A stretch of 64,000 nt of DNA from Desulfobulbus sp. Tol-SR. GTDB lineage: Bacteria > Desulfobacterota > Desulfobulbia > Desulfobulbales > Desulfocapsaceae. The notes beneath the pieces were generated by a model that searched no databases, was not told where the DNA came from, and was given only the letters and a program-made list of their open reading frames with translations. The stretch is taken from NCBI GenBank assembly GCA_000769715.1, contig JROS01000007.1, positions 1-64,000 on the forward strand. The letters are read 5' to 3'. Position 1 is the stretch's first letter. Every line of letters starts with the position of its first letter. A program made the position numbers and the translations under genes. Of this stretch, positions 28,832 through 36,927 are shown in pieces.

Positions 28832-29659
28832 ATGAGATTACACGGCAGGATCGCTCTCATCCCCGGGGCCTCGCGGCCGATCGGGCGGGCCATCGCCCGA
28901 CGCTTCGGCGAGGAAGGGGCCACACTGGTCCTCCCTGTCCATGACTGGCCGGAGTCCACCCGGGAGATGACGGAGGAGTTTGAGGGGCGGGGCTTTGCCT
29001 TCGTGACCATGCCGGTCGACCTGCGCGCCGGGGAGGCGGTGGCGGCCCTGGCGGCGACCATCGAGGGAAGGTTCGGCCGGCTCGATGTTCTCGTCAACAA
29101 CATCGAGCGCGGCGGCATGCCGGTGGTCCACGGCAGTTACGATCAGCCCCACAACCGCGGCCAGTGGGAACTCGAGATCGCGACGACGCTGACCGCCAAG
29201 TGGCTGCTCTACCACCATTGCCTGCCCCTGCTGCGGAGGAGCGGCGAGGCGGCGATCGTCAACGTCAGCTCGATCGCCGCCATCACCGGCCGCAGCGGCC
29301 CGGCCGCCCTGGTGTTCAACGACGGCTACAGCGCCGCCAACCGGGCGGTGTCATCGTTTACCGAGACCTGGGCGCGGGAGGCCGGACCGGCAGTGCGGGT
29401 CAACGAGGTGATGCTCGGCCTGATCGACGGCCGCCACGGCGAGCAGACCCGCGGCTGGGGGGCGCTGTCGCCGCAACAGCGGGAGGAACTGCGGCGGCAC
29501 ACGCTTCTCGGCCGGACCGGCTTGCCGGAGGAGGTCGCGACGGCCGTGCTGTTTGTCGCCGTCGACGCCACCTACATGACAGGGGCGGTGCTGCGGCTGG
29601 ATGGCGGTTTTGTCCTCGGCGGCGACCGGGTACCGGAGATGCCGCCGGGCATCCTCTGA
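28832..29659 (+). CDS. Short-chain dehydrogenase/reductase-like protein lacking the catalytic lysine
   Basis: 275 residues with the SDR Rossmann fold: nucleotide loop PGASRPIGRAIA (variant of TGxxxGxG), then VDLR, then LVNNIE (variant of NNAG), active serines at NVSSIAA (146-147) and the tyrosine Tyr166. The lysine four residues after the tyrosine is replaced by asparagine: Y166-S-A-A-N170. The C-terminal MTGAVLRLDGGFVLGG is normal for the family. Without the lysine, oxidoreductase activity is doubtful, so it may bind nucleotide or act non-catalytically. AAGGGG precedes the ATG. It converges on the nitrilase operon and has no operon partner. Confidence 0.85.
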   Translation: MRLHGRIALIPGASRPIGRAIARRFGEEGATLVLPVHDWPESTREMTEEFEGRGFAFVTMPVDLRAGEAVAALAATIEGRFGRLDVLVNNIERGGMPVVHGSYDQPHNRGQWELEIATTLTAKWLLYHHCLPLLRRSGEAAIVNVSSIAAITGRSGPAALVFNDGYSAANRAVSSFTETWAREAGPAVRVNEVMLGLIDGRHGEQTRGWGALSPQQREELRRHTLLGRTGLPEEVATAVLFVAVDATYMTGAVLRLDGGFVLGGDRVPEMPPGIL

Positions 29660-29667
29660 GCGGCGGC

Positions 29668-30786
29668 CTACCGGATCGCCTTTATCCCGCCGGTCAGCTT
29701 GACAAGCCGGGCCCGTTCGGCCGCGGTGAAGGTATCGAGGCGACAGACGGCGTCGACGCAGCCAAGCGCGGCCAGCAGACGCTGATCGGAATCGCCCTGT
29801 ACCCCTGCCGTCACGGCGACAACCAGGAAATCCCCCTGCCGCCGCGCCTCCTCCAGGGACTGGAGCATCGCCGTGTCGACCGGTCCGGCAACCTCGCGGC
29901 AGACCAGGCGCTGCCCCACCCGCCACCTCACCGCCAGCAGGTCGAGACAGGATGCCGCCGACGGCAGAATCTTCCCGGCGTCGTTGAACGGGTACGAAGC
30001 AATGGCAAAGGAGTGGAATCGGGAACGATATTCCTCCCGCGTGCTCCAATCGGGCCGGACCACCACCGCCTGCGGCCCGTCGCCGGCCTCGGCCAGGACC
30101 TGCCCCCGGGGATCGATGACCGTCGAACAGCCGCCCAGGTTCACCCCATCCACCATGCCCCAGCCGTTGCCGGCGACGACAAAGGTCTGATTCTCGAGCG
30201 CCCTGACCTTGAGCATCGCCCGCCAGTGATCGATCCGCGCCTGTGGCCACTCCGCCGAACAGAGCAGCAGGTCGGCGCCCTGCTGGCACTGCAGCCGCGC
30301 CAGCTCCGGAAAGCGCAGGTCGTAGCAGACCAGACAGCCGATTCGCCCCAGCGGCGTCGTTACCAGGTAAGGCTCGATGCCGGAGATAAAGGCCCGGCCC
30401 TCACCGCCGTAGTAGAAGACCTGCTGTTTCCGGTAGCAGCCCAGGACACCGTCGGCCCCGCTGACATACAGCGTATTGTAGAACAGCTCGCCTTGGTTCT
30501 CTTCCGCCCGTTCCGGCAGCGAGCCGGCGAAGATGCAGTTGTGGCGTCCGGCCAGGGCGGTCAGTTCCTCCAGCATCGCCGGGGTCTCGGCGGCCATAGC
30601 GTCAAACCGGTCATAGGCAAAGCCCGAGGCCCACAACTCCGGCAGGACAACGAGGCTCCGGTCGAGGCCATCGACCGACTCCAGGGCGCGAGCGATCTGC
30701 TGGAGATTGCGCTCCGGTTCGCCCAGTTGGATTTGGTACTGGACAAAACCGAGCCCGGCAAAGAGGTCGTCTTCGAGTTCCATCAT
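29668..30786 (-). CDS. Nitrilase-superfamily amidohydrolase fused to a degenerate nucleotidyltransferase-like domain
   Basis: 372 residues. Residues 1-265 are a carbon-nitrogen hydrolase with its triad intact: Glu50 in VLPELWASGF, Lys120 in YRKQQVFYYGGE and Cys154 in CLVCYDLRFPE. After the usual end, residues about 270-365 resemble the cytidylyltransferase-like domain of RfaE/HldE: GKILPSAASCLDLLAVR, then MLQSLEEARRQGDFLVVAVT and LLAALGCVDAVCRLDTF. The nucleotide-binding HxGH motif that should precede the LEEARRQGD helix is absent (VAGPVDT). The tail is thus probably a non-catalytic relic or a regulatory domain. ATG 30786 is chosen for the GGAGG seven bases upstream. It is last of a four-gene operon. 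Confidence 0.82.
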   Translation of the reverse strand: MMELEDDLFAGLGFVQYQIQLGEPERNLQQIARALESVDGLDRSLVVLPELWASGFAYDRFDAMAAETPAMLEELTALAGRHNCIFAGSLPERAEENQGELFYNTLYVSGADGVLGCYRKQQVFYYGGEGRAFISGIEPYLVTTPLGRIGCLVCYDLRFPELARLQCQQGADLLLCSAEWPQARIDHWRAMLKVRALENQTFVVAGNGWGMVDGVNLGGCSTVIDPRGQVLAEAGDGPQAVVVRPDWSTREEYRSRFHSFAIASYPFNDAGKILPSAASCLDLLAVRWRVGQRLVCREVAGPVDTAMLQSLEEARRQGDFLVVAVTAGVQGDSDQRLLAALGCVDAVCRLDTFTAAERARLVKLTGGIKAIR

Positions 30787-30849
30787 CTTCACTCCTCCGA
30801 GGCGGGACCTGCCGTGATCGGTCCCGCCGGTTCCATTGTGACCGCGAGG

Positions 30850-31551
30850 CTATTCCTCTCGCGGCCGCCCCTGTCGAACGAGGTCGGCGACGGTGCAGGT
30901 GAGGAAGCCATCCCCGGTGTAGACCTTGAAGCGATGCCGATCCTGCTTGAGAAAGTCACATTCCTTCCCCTCCATCCTGTCGCCGAGCAGCAGGAGACCG
31001 CGGACGGCCAGCCCCCGGACGTCCCCATCCGGCGATTGGAGATACGGCCGGAGATCACCGGCTATTCCCATCGGCGCCAAAGTCTGCCGATAGCGGGGAA
31101 TGAGCCGGCCGATCCCCCACAACAGGCCCCGCTGCAGCATCGGCAGTTCGATGAAGTTGCCGTCCTGGAAGGCCTCCGGACCATCTTCCCGCATGTAGGA
31201 GACGAGCATGTGGAGGTGCTCCTCGGCAAGGGGCCGGCAATGGTACATGATCTCGGCCATCGCCTCCGGCGCCCCCCAGCCGATCCCGCCCGATTCATCG
31301 TTGAGACTCCAGAGGAACCGCCGCATGACGATGCGGGCGGATTCCAGGTCCTGCCCGGCCATCCGATCGACGGTGGTGCCGAAGACGCTGACGGCATGCC
31401 AGCGCACCAGTTCGTCCCGATGGCAGAGGGCGGAGAACAGGGGGGCGATCAGGTCGCGGGCGGATAGTGATGCGGTCGTTTCAAGGATGGCGGCCAGATC
31501 GGGCCGACCAAGCAACAACAGGATCTGGTTTTTTATCTCCCGCCGTCCCAT
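30850..31551 (-). CDS. HEAT-repeat-like protein, DVU0298-type family
   Basis: 233 residues, no signal or membrane segment. Helical repeat character is seen in LIAPLFSALCHRDELVRWHA and in the C-terminal YLQSPDGDVRGLAVRGLLLL. The highly conserved-looking central segment NDESGGIGWGAPEAMAEIM matches what I recall of the DVU0298 family of sulfate reducers; function unknown. It is third in the four-gene operon, 18 bases after the cNMP protein. HEAT scaffolds usually bind proteins, so a partner may be one of its operon neighbours. Confidence 0.75.
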   Translation of the reverse strand: MGRREIKNQILLLLGRPDLAAILETTASLSARDLIAPLFSALCHRDELVRWHAVSVFGTTVDRMAGQDLESARIVMRRFLWSLNDESGGIGWGAPEAMAEIMYHCRPLAEEHLHMLVSYMREDGPEAFQDGNFIELPMLQRGLLWGIGRLIPRYRQTLAPMGIAGDLRPYLQSPDGDVRGLAVRGLLLLGDRMEGKECDFLKQDRHRFKVYTGDGFLTCTVADLVRQGRPREE

Positions 31552-31569
31552 CGTGTGCCACTCCCCCGG

Positions 31570-32652
31570 TCAGTCTTCGCGGCCCTCGAGATCGTCGAGA
31601 CGTTTCATCCCCTGCATCAGCAAGGCCATGAAACCGCCCAGGACGTCCCGTTCCATATCGGCGGGTTTCAGGCCATTGATGAATTTGAACCGTCCCTCGG
31701 ACCGGCCGAGGATCTGAAAAAAGGCGTCCGGGCCGGTACTGCCATTGAACTCGGCATGGATGATCTCGCCTTCACGAAAATCGATACAGGCCCGTGTTGT
31801 CCCGAACTCCAGCTTCAGTCTACCCGTCTTCAGATTGGCATTGATCATCTGGCAGAGTTCGACCACCGAGATATCGTCAAACTGTCCGACCATCCCGGAA
31901 GACAGCTCTTCGGCCCGCTGCAGGTTGATCCTGGTGATCCGGCTGACCAGCAGCTTGTAGAAATAGTCCTGGAGGACGGGAAATTTCGTCAGAATGTGAC
32001 GGAAATCCTTGGACTTCAGCGTCGCGATGTGGCAGGGCTCGGTCGCCACGATGGTGGTCATCGCCGCCTCCCCCGAGAGCAGGCTCATCTCGCCTAAGAC
32101 ATCGCCCTGCGTCAGCTCGGCAAGAGTGACGCCGTCGTCATCGAGGATCTCGACCCGTCCCGAGATGATGATATAGAGCAGGGTGCCCGGCTCCCCCTTT
32201 TGAACGATCGGAAAGCCGCTGGGATACGGGGAGAAGGTGAACAGCGTGGCGATGTCCAGGAGATTGTCGTAGGTCAGCGGTGCGAAGATCTCAATGGGCC
32301 GGAGCAGATCGGCGAACTGGACGATCCCCCTGGTCTTTTCCTTGCGATCCCTCGCCGCCAGCATTTTCATCTGCAGCGTGGCATACCCCTTGTCTCTCTT
32401 GAACTCGAAGGAGATGAGACCGGTACACCCGCCGCATTCGAATCGGAACCTCTCGATCTCCCCCCGGCGATAGCGTTCATAGGGGACATCCTCGGTGACG
32501 ATGACGATCAGGTCTCTGGTCAGGGTAAGACAGGTCGGTTTGCCCACCGGCAGGGTAAGGATCCCCTTATTGACCCTGAGTTCCTCGCCGGCATTGTAGA
32601 TCGGACAGCGCTTCTCTTCGGTGATGATAAAGACACCATTGCGGTACTGCAT
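31570..32652 (-). CDS. Cyclic-nucleotide-binding domain protein with DUF4388 C-terminus
   Basis: 360 residues. The N-terminal 110 residues hold a small Cys-pair domain (FECGGCTGL) that is not recognised. Residues about 135-245 are a CRP-type cNMP-binding beta-barrel (YIIISGRVEILDDDGVTLAEL, then LGEMSLLSGEAAMTTIVA, the phosphate-binding cassette region). Residues about 260-345 match DUF4388 (VVELCQMINANLKTGRLKLE, IHAEFNG). There is no DNA-binding helix-turn-helix, so it is not a CRP-type transcription factor. DUF4388 occurs in bacterial signalling proteins. It starts 11 bases after the membrane protein gene and precedes the HEAT gene. Confidence 0.85.
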   Translation of the reverse strand: MQYRNGVFIITEEKRCPIYNAGEELRVNKGILTLPVGKPTCLTLTRDLIVIVTEDVPYERYRRGEIERFRFECGGCTGLISFEFKRDKGYATLQMKMLAARDRKEKTRGIVQFADLLRPIEIFAPLTYDNLLDIATLFTFSPYPSGFPIVQKGEPGTLLYIIISGRVEILDDDGVTLAELTQGDVLGEMSLLSGEAAMTTIVATEPCHIATLKSKDFRHILTKFPVLQDYFYKLLVSRITRINLQRAEELSSGMVGQFDDISVVELCQMINANLKTGRLKLEFGTTRACIDFREGEIIHAEFNGSTGPDAFFQILGRSEGRFKFINGLKPADMERDVLGGFMALLMQGMKRLDDLEGRED

Positions 32653-32663
32653 CCGTCCTCACT

Positions 32664-32996
32664 TCAATCCGATCTGCCGAAGAACAGATAGATGACGAAT
32701 CCGAGGATGACCGCCCCGCCAAAGGCCACCGGCAGTATCTTGGAGATCTGCAGTTCACCATCGACGATCAGGGATTTCATGTATTCGGTGCCGGACACCC
32801 ACCAGACCGCAAGCAGAATGGTGATGATGATCAGGTCCTTCCAGCTCTGTCGGTAGACCAGATAGGCCATCAGGATGCAGAACGGCACCAGGAACCAGGG
32901 ATTGGTGAACAAACCGACATAATCGACCTCGGTGACCTGCTCGACCAGATGGGTCGAATCGAACCACTCCACAATTTTATTCCACATTTCGCTCAC
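32664..32996 (-). CDS. Hypothetical small membrane protein
   Basis: 110 residues with three hydrophobic segments (LFTNPWFLVPFCILMAYLVY, LIIITILLAVWWVSG, VAFGGAVILGFVIYLFFG) and an acidic N-terminus. No family recognised. It heads the operon with the cNMP, HEAT and nitrilase-fusion genes. The start is GTG at 32996; an ATG three codons later is equally possible. It may anchor or signal to the cNMP/DUF4388 protein at the membrane, by position only. Confidence 0.7.
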   Translation of the reverse strand: MSEMWNKIVEWFDSTHLVEQVTEVDYVGLFTNPWFLVPFCILMAYLVYRQSWKDLIIITILLAVWWVSGTEYMKSLIVDGELQISKILPVAFGGAVILGFVIYLFFGRSD

Positions 32997-33273
32997 ATGG
33001 GAAAAAGGATATACTTGTTTCGTCTTCCGTTGCTGCCACCAGCAACCTCACCGGATCATCATGGAGACAATTGCGGAATGATACACTGCTGGAATGAAAG
33101 AGCAATTCCTTTCTCATCCCCCTTCCGGAAAAGAGGACAAAGCAATCCCCAGCCGGCGATCGCCCGAATCCGGAAATATACCGCATGGAAAAATCCTGTT
33201 GCCAAATACTACCGGCGGCTTACACTTTATCATGGGTTAAAGTGGAACCTCAACAGGATAGCGCATAATAATC

Positions 33274-33813
33274 ATGGACCATCAGAAATCCAATATCGTA
33301 CTGATCGGTATGCCGGGATCGGGCAAGAGTACGGTCGGTATTATCCTTGCCAAGATGATGGCCAAAAATTACGTCGATACCGATGTCCTGATCCAGCTGG
33401 CCGAGAACAGGACCCTGCAGGATATCGTCAACCGCGACGGTCACATGGTGCTGCGCGATATCGAGGAGCGGGTGCTGCTCGGCGTCACCTGCCGCGACCA
33501 TGTCATCGCCACCGGGGGCAGCGCCGCCTACAGCGCCCGGGCGATGACCCACCTGAAACAGGACGGGTTGTGCGTCTTTCTCCACGTCGACCTGCCGACG
33601 CTCAAGGCCCGGATCAGGAACTACGAGACCCGGGGCCTGGCCAAACGGCCGGAACAGAGCTTTCAAGACCTCTTCGAAGAACGCCTGGGGCTCTACCGCC
33701 GCTATGCCGATATCATCATCGCCGCCTCCGAACCGAGCCAGGAAGCGGTCTGCGAGCAGATCATCGACGAGTTGAAAAGACGCACGGACATCATGGCCGG
33801 AGGTGATCGATAA
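33274..33813 (+). CDS. aroK: Shikimate kinase
   Basis: 179 residues. The P-loop is IGMPGSGKSTVG, followed by the DTD motif (YVDTDVLIQ) that holds Mg2+ and shikimate, the ATGGS segment for substrate binding and the lid region ETRGLAKRP. It phosphorylates shikimate in chorismate synthesis, which also feeds the futalosine menaquinone route encoded at 38401-41468. The preceding 277 bases hold no gene. The ygbA-like gene follows at once, sharing the GGAGG inside the aroK end. Confidence 0.92.
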   Translation: MDHQKSNIVLIGMPGSGKSTVGIILAKMMAKNYVDTDVLIQLAENRTLQDIVNRDGHMVLRDIEERVLLGVTCRDHVIATGGSAAYSARAMTHLKQDGLCVFLHVDLPTLKARIRNYETRGLAKRPEQSFQDLFEERLGLYRRYADIIIAASEPSQEAVCEQIIDELKRRTDIMAGGDR

Positions 33814-33814
33814 G

Positions 33815-34204
33815 ATGAAGGACAGCCTGCCGCCCCGCCTGGCGAGAGAACTGGCGACCATCACGGCGATGATCGGCATCCACTGCCGCGACCACCATCA
33901 TGGTGAAGGACGGCAACTGTGCCCACAGTGCCGCGAACTGGCGGCCTACGCCGCCAAGCGGCTGGCGAAGTGCCCGTTCCAGCAGAAAAAACCGACCTGC
34001 GGCAATTGCCCGGTGCACTGCTATGCCCCGCGCTATCGCATCGAGGTCCGCAGCGTCATGCGGTATGCCGGCTCCAGAATGATCTGGGCCCATCCGCTGA
34101 TGGCCCTCAGGCATCTGCTTGACGGCCGCCGCCGGGCGCCGGTTGCCGGCCAGCGGCACCACAACGGTCTCTCAATCCGTGACAAGAACAGGACCAAACC
34201 ATGA
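33815..34204 (+). CDS. YgbA-type protein (nitrous oxide-stimulated promoter family)
   Basis: 129 residues. The family layout is clear: ELATITAMIGIHCRDHHH, then QLCPQCRELAAYAAKRL with a CxxC, then CPFQQKKPTCGNCPVHCY with three to four more cysteines, and YAGSRMIWAHPLMALRHLL. The cysteines probably bind a metal or Fe-S cluster. E. coli YgbA is induced by nitric oxide and linked to recovery from nitrosative stress; its chemistry is not known to me. ATG 33815 is preferred to the GTG at 33803 because GGAGG lies 11 bases upstream. It overlaps the next gene by ATGA. Confidence 0.85.
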   Translation: MKDSLPPRLARELATITAMIGIHCRDHHHGEGRQLCPQCRELAAYAAKRLAKCPFQQKKPTCGNCPVHCYAPRYRIEVRSVMRYAGSRMIWAHPLMALRHLLDGRRRAPVAGQRHHNGLSIRDKNRTKP

Positions 34205-35094
34205 AGATACTCATCACCGGAGCCTCCGGACTGGTCGGCAGCGCCCTGATCGAATCACTGTTCAAGCTAGGTCACACCATCCGGCCGCTGCGCCGCCACA
34301 GGAATAAAACCTGGGGCAGACTATGGGACACGGCATCCCTTGATGCCGACGCCGACCAATCCCCCTTCGATGTGGTGATCAATCTGGCGGGGGAGAACGT
34401 CGCCAACAAACGTTGGAATGCCCGGCAGAAGGAATTGATCCTGCGGAGCCGGGTGGACAGCACCTGGGAACTGGTGGATTATATCAGCCAGCCCGGCAGA
34501 CGGCCGAAACTGCTGATCTGCGCCTCGGCGACCGGCTATTACGGCAACTGCGGCGACGCCATCGTCGACGAGCGGTCACCGTCGGGATCAGGCTTTCTCG
34601 CCGAGGTGTGCCGGCAGTGGGAGGAAACGGCGGCGAAGGCGGAACAGGCCGGAATCAGGGTGGTGTTCCTGCGGTTCGGTATGGTCCTGAGCCCGCGCGG
34701 CGGGGCGTTGTTCAAGATGCTGCCGGCTTTCAAGGCGGGGCTCGGCGGAGTCATCGGCAGCGGCAACCAGTATATCGGCTGGATCAGCATCAACGACCTC
34801 GCCGACATCGTCGGCTTCGTGATGGAGAATGAAGGGCTGCAGGGCGCGTTCAATACCGTCTCCCCCATCCCGGTGACCAACAGGGTCTTTGTCAAGACCC
34901 TGGGCGAGGTCCTCGGGAGACCGACCATCATGCCGGCCCCGGCCTTCCTGGTCCGGCTGCTGTTCGGCGAGATGGCCGACGAAATGGTGCTCAGCAGCTG
35001 CCGGGTCGTCCCGACTCGTCTGCTCGAGGCCGGATACCGGTTCAAAGAGCAGGATCTGCGCCAGGTCCTGGCCTCCTGCACCCACAGTCGATAG
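34201..35094 (+). CDS. TIGR01777-type NAD(P)-binding epimerase/SDR protein (YfcH-like)
   Basis: 297 residues. Extended SDR fold: MKILITGASGLVGSALIESL nucleotide loop, INLAGENVANKRWN and the active-site SATGYYGNCGD region where the tyrosines lie. The C-terminal DUF1731 region (GRPTIMPAPAFLVRLLFGEM, then SCRVVPTRLLEAGYRF) is the mark of this family. Substrate is unknown. The ATGA overlap with the YgbA-type gene couples their translation; the aroK-ygbA-epimerase set is one operon. It converges on purC. Confidence 0.9.
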   Translation: MKILITGASGLVGSALIESLFKLGHTIRPLRRHRNKTWGRLWDTASLDADADQSPFDVVINLAGENVANKRWNARQKELILRSRVDSTWELVDYISQPGRRPKLLICASATGYYGNCGDAIVDERSPSGSGFLAEVCRQWEETAAKAEQAGIRVVFLRFGMVLSPRGGALFKMLPAFKAGLGGVIGSGNQYIGWISINDLADIVGFVMENEGLQGAFNTVSPIPVTNRVFVKTLGEVLGRPTIMPAPAFLVRLLFGEMADEMVLSSCRVVPTRLLEAGYRFKEQDLRQVLASCTHSR

Positions 35095-35107
35095 GGGAAC
35101 GCGGGAC

Positions 35108-35998
35108 CTATCTGCCGGTGATCCGCTGCAGCGCCTCGAGGTAGCGGGCCCGGGTCTTGTCGACGATCTCCGCCGGCAACGGCGGCGGCGGCGGGGTCTT
35201 GTCCCAGGTCAGCGATGACAGGTAATCACGGAGGAACTGCTTGTCATAACTCGGCTGCCCCTGCCCCGGCGCGTACCGGTCGAGCGGCCAGAACCGCGAC
35301 GAGTCGGGGGTCAGGACCTCGTCGATGAGGATCAGCCGGTCGTCTCTCACCCCCAGCTCGAACTTGGTGTCGGCGATGATGATCCCCTTCTGCAGGGCGT
35401 AATCGGCGGCCCGCCGGTAGAGGCTGGTGCTGATCGCCGCGATCTCCCTGGCCCGGTCGGCGCCGACGATCTGCTCCATTGCCGCCAGCGAGATATTCTC
35501 GTCGTGGGTGCCCAGTTCGGCCTTGGTCGACGGGGTGAACAGCGGCTCGGCGAACTTGTCCGATTCCCGCATCCCGGTCGGCAGGACGAAGCCGCAGACG
35601 GTGGTGTCCTTCTGGTAGGCGCTCCAGAACGACCCCGAGATATAACCGCGGACGATGCACTCGATCGGCAGCGGCCGGGTCTTCTTCACCAGCATCGACC
35701 TCCCCCGCAGTTCGTCGGCGTAGGGGCGGCAGACCGCCGGATACGCATCGACATCGGCGGTGATCAGATGATTCTCGACGATATCCGCCAGCAGGTCGAA
35801 CCAGAACAGGGAGAGCCGGGTCAGGATCTCGCCCTTGCCGGGGATGACATCGTCCATCACCACGTCATAGGCTGAAATCCGATCGGTCGCCACCATCAGC
35901 AGCATATCGTCGTAGCCCGGCAGGGCGTACATGTCCCGCACCTTGCCGCGGTGCACGAGGTCGAGACCGGCAAAATCGGTCGTCTTCACGATCGTCAT
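35108..35998 (-). CDS. purC: Phosphoribosylaminoimidazole-succinocarboxamide synthase
   Basis: 296 residues, the longer bacterial/yeast form. Motifs: HRGKVRDMYAL ATP loop, TDRISAYDVVMDDVIPGKG, ECIVRGYISGSFW and DTKFELGVRDDRLILIDEVLTPDSSRFW. It joins CAIR and aspartate in purine synthesis. The second ATG (35998) has GAAGGA eight bases upstream and is preferred over 36004. It lies ten bases after the DUF3108 gene, so is transcribed with it. Confidence 0.94.
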   Translation of the reverse strand: MTIVKTTDFAGLDLVHRGKVRDMYALPGYDDMLLMVATDRISAYDVVMDDVIPGKGEILTRLSLFWFDLLADIVENHLITADVDAYPAVCRPYADELRGRSMLVKKTRPLPIECIVRGYISGSFWSAYQKDTTVCGFVLPTGMRESDKFAEPLFTPSTKAELGTHDENISLAAMEQIVGADRAREIAAISTSLYRRAADYALQKGIIIADTKFELGVRDDRLILIDEVLTPDSSRFWPLDRYAPGQGQPSYDKQFLRDYLSSLTWDKTPPPPPLPAEIVDKTRARYLEALQRITGR

Positions 35999-36008
35999 GG
36001 TCATTCCT

Positions 36009-36923
36009 TCAATTGTTGTGTTGATCCTTGGTGCCGCCGGTCTTCGGGCCGGCGGCCGCCACCGGCTGCCCCGCCTTCTTCCCTTCGATCGACACTGCTC
36101 CGTGATACTGCGGGCATCGGCTATTGTAATAGCTGACCAGATCCAGGGTCAAGGAACCGATCATCAGTTTGGAATTGATCCGCACCGGTACCCGGCACTC
36201 GTCATCGGTATACCAGACGACCGTATCCCCATTCTTGTCGTACAACCCTTTGAATTCGAGAATCGGTGTCACCCGCATGGTTTCGACCGTGCCCAGGACT
36301 GTCTGCTCCAGGGTTTCCCGGGCCACGACCTTGACCAGCACCTCGTTGCGCCGCTTGTCGGCGAAGGTCGGCACCAGGAACGACCCGCCAACCGCAAAGG
36401 GCATGACCCGGCTGCCGAGAAAGGCCGAAAACTCGTTGTGGATCGGCGCCTGGACCATAGTAGTGGTCGAGGGATCGGCGTTCTTCTTGTACCAGATCCT
36501 CCCGGTCTGCTGGTTGTACGTGGTCAGGCGATGGGCCTGGTAGTTATAGCCCTCTTTCTGCCAGACTTCATAGCGACCGGGCAAGCGGTTTTTGCCATAG
36601 ACTGTCGTCACATGGCCATCCCTGACCGGATAGATCCCGTGGATGGCGCCGTTCTCGGTGGTGATGGTTGTCTTGATCTCGTAAGTCTCCGGCATCAGTC
36701 CCTTCATCTGGACGATCTCCAGCCTGAGTTCTCCGATCTTCACCCCGCCGGTCCAGAAGACCTCGTACAGCATCCTTTCACCGTCGACATAGGCCGTCTT
36801 CAACAAATCCCGGTCGATCACGCCGTAGGAGGGCGCGCCGGCAGCAGGCGCGTCCTGTTCAGCGGCGGCGGCAGGCAGCGTCCAGCAGAGCAGCAGAAGC
36901 ATGATCCGAAACAATCGCGGCAT
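36009..36923 (-). CDS. DUF3108 domain protein, exported
   Basis: 304 residues. Signal peptide MPRLFRIMLLLLCWTLPAAA with cleavage near AAA-EQ. The mature chain has the DUF3108 pattern: GERMLYEVFWTGGVKIGELR near residue 48, then VVWYTDDECRVPVRINSKLMIGSLTLDLV at the C-terminus. The family is periplasmic beta-rich and of unknown role. It starts four bases after the prenyltransferase stop and precedes purC. The C-terminal 30 residues are low complexity. Confidence 0.85.
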   Translation of the reverse strand: MPRLFRIMLLLLCWTLPAAAAEQDAPAAGAPSYGVIDRDLLKTAYVDGERMLYEVFWTGGVKIGELRLEIVQMKGLMPETYEIKTTITTENGAIHGIYPVRDGHVTTVYGKNRLPGRYEVWQKEGYNYQAHRLTTYNQQTGRIWYKKNADPSTTTMVQAPIHNEFSAFLGSRVMPFAVGGSFLVPTFADKRRNEVLVKVVARETLEQTVLGTVETMRVTPILEFKGLYDKNGDTVVWYTDDECRVPVRINSKLMIGSLTLDLVSYYNSRCPQYHGAVSIEGKKAGQPVAAAGPKTGGTKDQHNN

Positions 36924-36927
36924 CGTC

